Origin: Methanobacterium sp.
Lineage (GTDB): Archaea > Methanobacteriota > Methanobacteria > Methanobacteriales > Methanobacteriaceae
NCBI GenBank assembly: GCA_003162655.1
Contig: PMMY01000300.1
Span: 249 to 6,056 of the forward strand
DNA length: 5,808 nucleotides
Direction of reading: 5' to 3'
In this document: piece by piece, positions 4,746-5,808 of the stretch
How the letters are laid out: each line of letters starts with the position of its first letter
How positions within the stretch are numbered: position 1 is the first letter of the stretch
Made by a program: the position numbers and the translations under genes
The notes under the pieces: generated by a model
What the model was told of the DNA's origin: nothing
Database searches by the model: none
What the model saw: only the letters and a program-made list of their open reading frames with translations

Positions 4746-5435
4746 ATGAGTGAATTTATAATCAATGCTGAGCACCAACCACCAAGGGAAGTAAACCGAG
4801 CCATAAGAAAAGCTGCAAGAGAATACAGCAAGATAACTATTAAAAATCCAAATGCTATGCATTATATTGCTGCAGGGCTTGTAGATCCAATTGAACTGGT
4901 TATAGACGGATCAGCAGGTTATTTTGCAGGTACCATGATACATGGGGCAAAAATACACATAAGAGAGAATGCAGGATGGTTTCCCGCTGATAATATGACG
5001 GAAGGAGAAGTTGTTATCGACGGATCCGCAGGCGATGGTGTTGGCCAAGGAATATATGGTGGAACAGTAGTTGTAAAACGGGATGTAGGCTCAAGAACCG
5101 GAGAAATAATGAAAAACGGCACCATTATTGTTGGTGGAAATTCAGGGTTCATGAGTGGACTATTCATGATGGGAGGACGTATAATAATCCTAGGAAACAT
5201 TTCAGATGATGCAGGTGAATCGATAATTAGAGGAGCAATATACGTCCGTGGAAGTATAAAAAGCCTGGGTAAAAACGCCAAGGTCGAAGAAATAGATGAT
5301 GAAGATATAAAAGAACTCAAGGAGTTATTGCCAAAATATGGTTTCAAGTTGGAAGATGATGATTACAATTCCTTTAGAAAAATAGTTCCACGATCTAACA
5401 GACCATTCTACGGTAAAGAGTCAGAGGAGGGGTGA
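4746..5435 (+). CDS. GXGXG-domain protein, glutamate synthase subunit
   Basis: A 229-residue protein (counted from the ATG at 4746) dominated by a right-handed beta-helix of about six short repeats between residues 48 and 170. Glycines recur in the pattern G-x-x-G-x-x-x-G-G-x-I/V-x-V, for example in GSAGDGVGQGIYGGTVVV (93-110) and GNSGFMSGLFMMGGRIII (131-148). This is the fold of the C-terminal alpha-subunit domain of glutamate synthase, which helps organise the ammonia path and has no active site of its own. The same fold occurs in formylmethanofuran dehydrogenase subunit C (FwdC/FmdC), so genes like this are often mislabelled. The amidotransferase immediately upstream favours glutamate synthase. 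The C-terminal 50 residues are charged, with an acidic EEIDDEDIKE patch. The stop codon is followed after two bases by the next start, implying one transcript. Confidence 0.9.
   Translation: MSEFIINAEHQPPREVNRAIRKAAREYSKITIKNPNAMHYIAAGLVDPIELVIDGSAGYFAGTMIHGAKIHIRENAGWFPADNMTEGEVVIDGSAGDGVGQGIYGGTVVVKRDVGSRTGEIMKNGTIIVGGNSGFMSGLFMMGGRIIILGNISDDAGESIIRGAIYVRGSIKSLGKNAKVEEIDDEDIKELKELLPKYGFKLEDDDYNSFRKIVPRSNRPFYGKESEEG
5426..5430 (+). promoter_or_regulatory. Ribosome binding site of the FrhB-like gene
   Basis: GGAGG, in the run GAGGAGGGGTG, lies seven bases before the ATG at 5438 and inside the end of the GXGXG gene. A GTG at 5432 is in frame, but only one base from the signal, too close to be used. 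This supports the short start for the FrhB-like protein. Confidence 0.8.
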
Positions 5436-5437
5436 AA

Positions 5438-5808
5438 ATGGGAGAAACAACCACAAAACAAGAAAAAGTGGCAATGATAGGTACACCTTGCCATATGGTA
5501 GCGGCAAGCAAGCTAGACAGATTCTCAGATATCCTAGGAGAATCGCCTATTGACATCAAAATTGGACTCTTCTGCATGGAAAACTTCTCATACAGTTACA
5601 TGAAAAAACTTTTAGAAGAAAATAACATTGACATGAATGATGTTAAGGAATGCAGGATCGAGAAAAACTCCCTATGGTTCTACTTAAAAGAGGATAAAGT
5701 TTTCAAAATACCAATTGAAAAAGCCAAATCATGCGTGCGTAAAAACTGCAACGTATGTATGGATTTCACTTCAGAACTCTCGGATTTATCAGTTGGTTCT
5801 GTTGGCTC
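5438..5808 (+). CDS. FrhB-family (F420 hydrogenase beta subunit-like) protein, 3' end outside window
   Basis: The first 123 residues are visible and the frame is open at the window end. The sequence matches the C-terminal part of the F420-reducing hydrogenase beta-subunit family. Motifs are IGTPCHMVA (14-22), IGLFCMENFSY (42-52), CNVCMDFTSELSDLSVGSVG (104-123) and an additional C99. Cys 18, 46, 104 and 107 are likely [4Fe-4S] ligands. FrhB-type proteins pass electrons between F420, FAD and iron-sulfur clusters in hydrogenases, formate dehydrogenase, Fpo/Fqo and F420-dependent sulfite reductase. Here it sits two bases after a glutamate synthase piece, so it is probably an electron-input subunit for that enzyme (inference). 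The usual ~115-residue N-terminal part of FrhB is missing: an in-frame stop lies at 5414-5416 and the upstream DNA codes for the GXGXG protein. It may therefore lack part of the flavin/F420 site. Confidence 0.88.
   Translation, partial: MGETTTKQEKVAMIGTPCHMVAASKLDRFSDILGESPIDIKIGLFCMENFSYSYMKKLLEENNIDMNDVKECRIEKNSLWFYLKEDKVFKIPIEKAKSCVRKNCNVCMDFTSELSDLSVGSVG

Noticed and set aside
4919..5347. Minus-strand open frames opposite the GXGXG and FrhB-like genes (also 3198-3386 and 5395-5577)
   Set aside because: They lie opposite strong family matches. The glycine repeats of the plus strand simply produce a Pro/Ile/Ser-rich antisense frame.
4746..5435. Formylmethanofuran dehydrogenase subunit C (FwdC/FmdC)
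   Set aside because: It shares the GXGXG fold, but the amidotransferase next door and the absence of other Fwd/Fmd genes in view point to glutamate synthase.

Overview
The window reads as chromosomal DNA of an AT-rich methanogenic archaeon, most likely a Methanobacteriales member such as Methanobacterium. The support is archaeal-style signals (TTTATATA-type TATA boxes, Shine-Dalgarno matches to AGGAGGTGAT, T-rich terminators), archaeal protein families (LDH-like malate dehydrogenase, three-piece archaeal glutamate synthase, an FrhB-family protein) and a gene order that I recall, unverified, from the MTH187-MTH194 region of Methanothermobacter. The genus is an inference.

Layout. Bases 1-687 hold no intact gene. 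They carry a degraded fragment of an ammonium transporter (Amt) gene on the minus strand (about 165-262) in very AT-rich DNA. A plus-strand HEAT-repeat protein follows (688-1248), then a plus-strand malate dehydrogenase with a TTG start (1432-2379). A small minus-strand gene (2785 down to 2519), converging on mdh, encodes an 88-residue membrane-anchored Ser/Thr/Asn-rich protein with ten N-glycosylation sequons. A 416-base intergenic region (2786-3201) separates this gene from a divergent plus-strand cluster. That region holds candidate promoters for both directions and several dyad-symmetric sequences.

The cluster from 3202 to the window end is probably one operon: pdxT (glutaminase of PLP synthase), a class II glutamine amidotransferase overlapping pdxT by 13 bases, a GXGXG-domain protein, and the start of an FrhB-family iron-sulfur/flavin-type protein that runs off the end. 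The amidotransferase and GXGXG proteins are two of the three pieces of archaeal split glutamate synthase. The FMN/FeS synthase piece is expected just beyond the window. An FrhB-family gene inside this set suggests that glutamate synthase may draw electrons from reduced F420, or through a related flavin/FeS relay. That is the most interesting biological hypothesis here. The FrhB-like protein as encoded lacks the usual N-terminal ~115 residues of FrhB, so direct F420 binding is not assured.

Together the genes centre on nitrogen and central carbon metabolism. Malate dehydrogenase belongs to the incomplete reductive TCA route that makes 2-oxoglutarate in these methanogens. Glutamate synthase uses 2-oxoglutarate and glutamine, PdxT also draws on glutamine, and the Amt remnant is a relic of ammonium uptake nearby.
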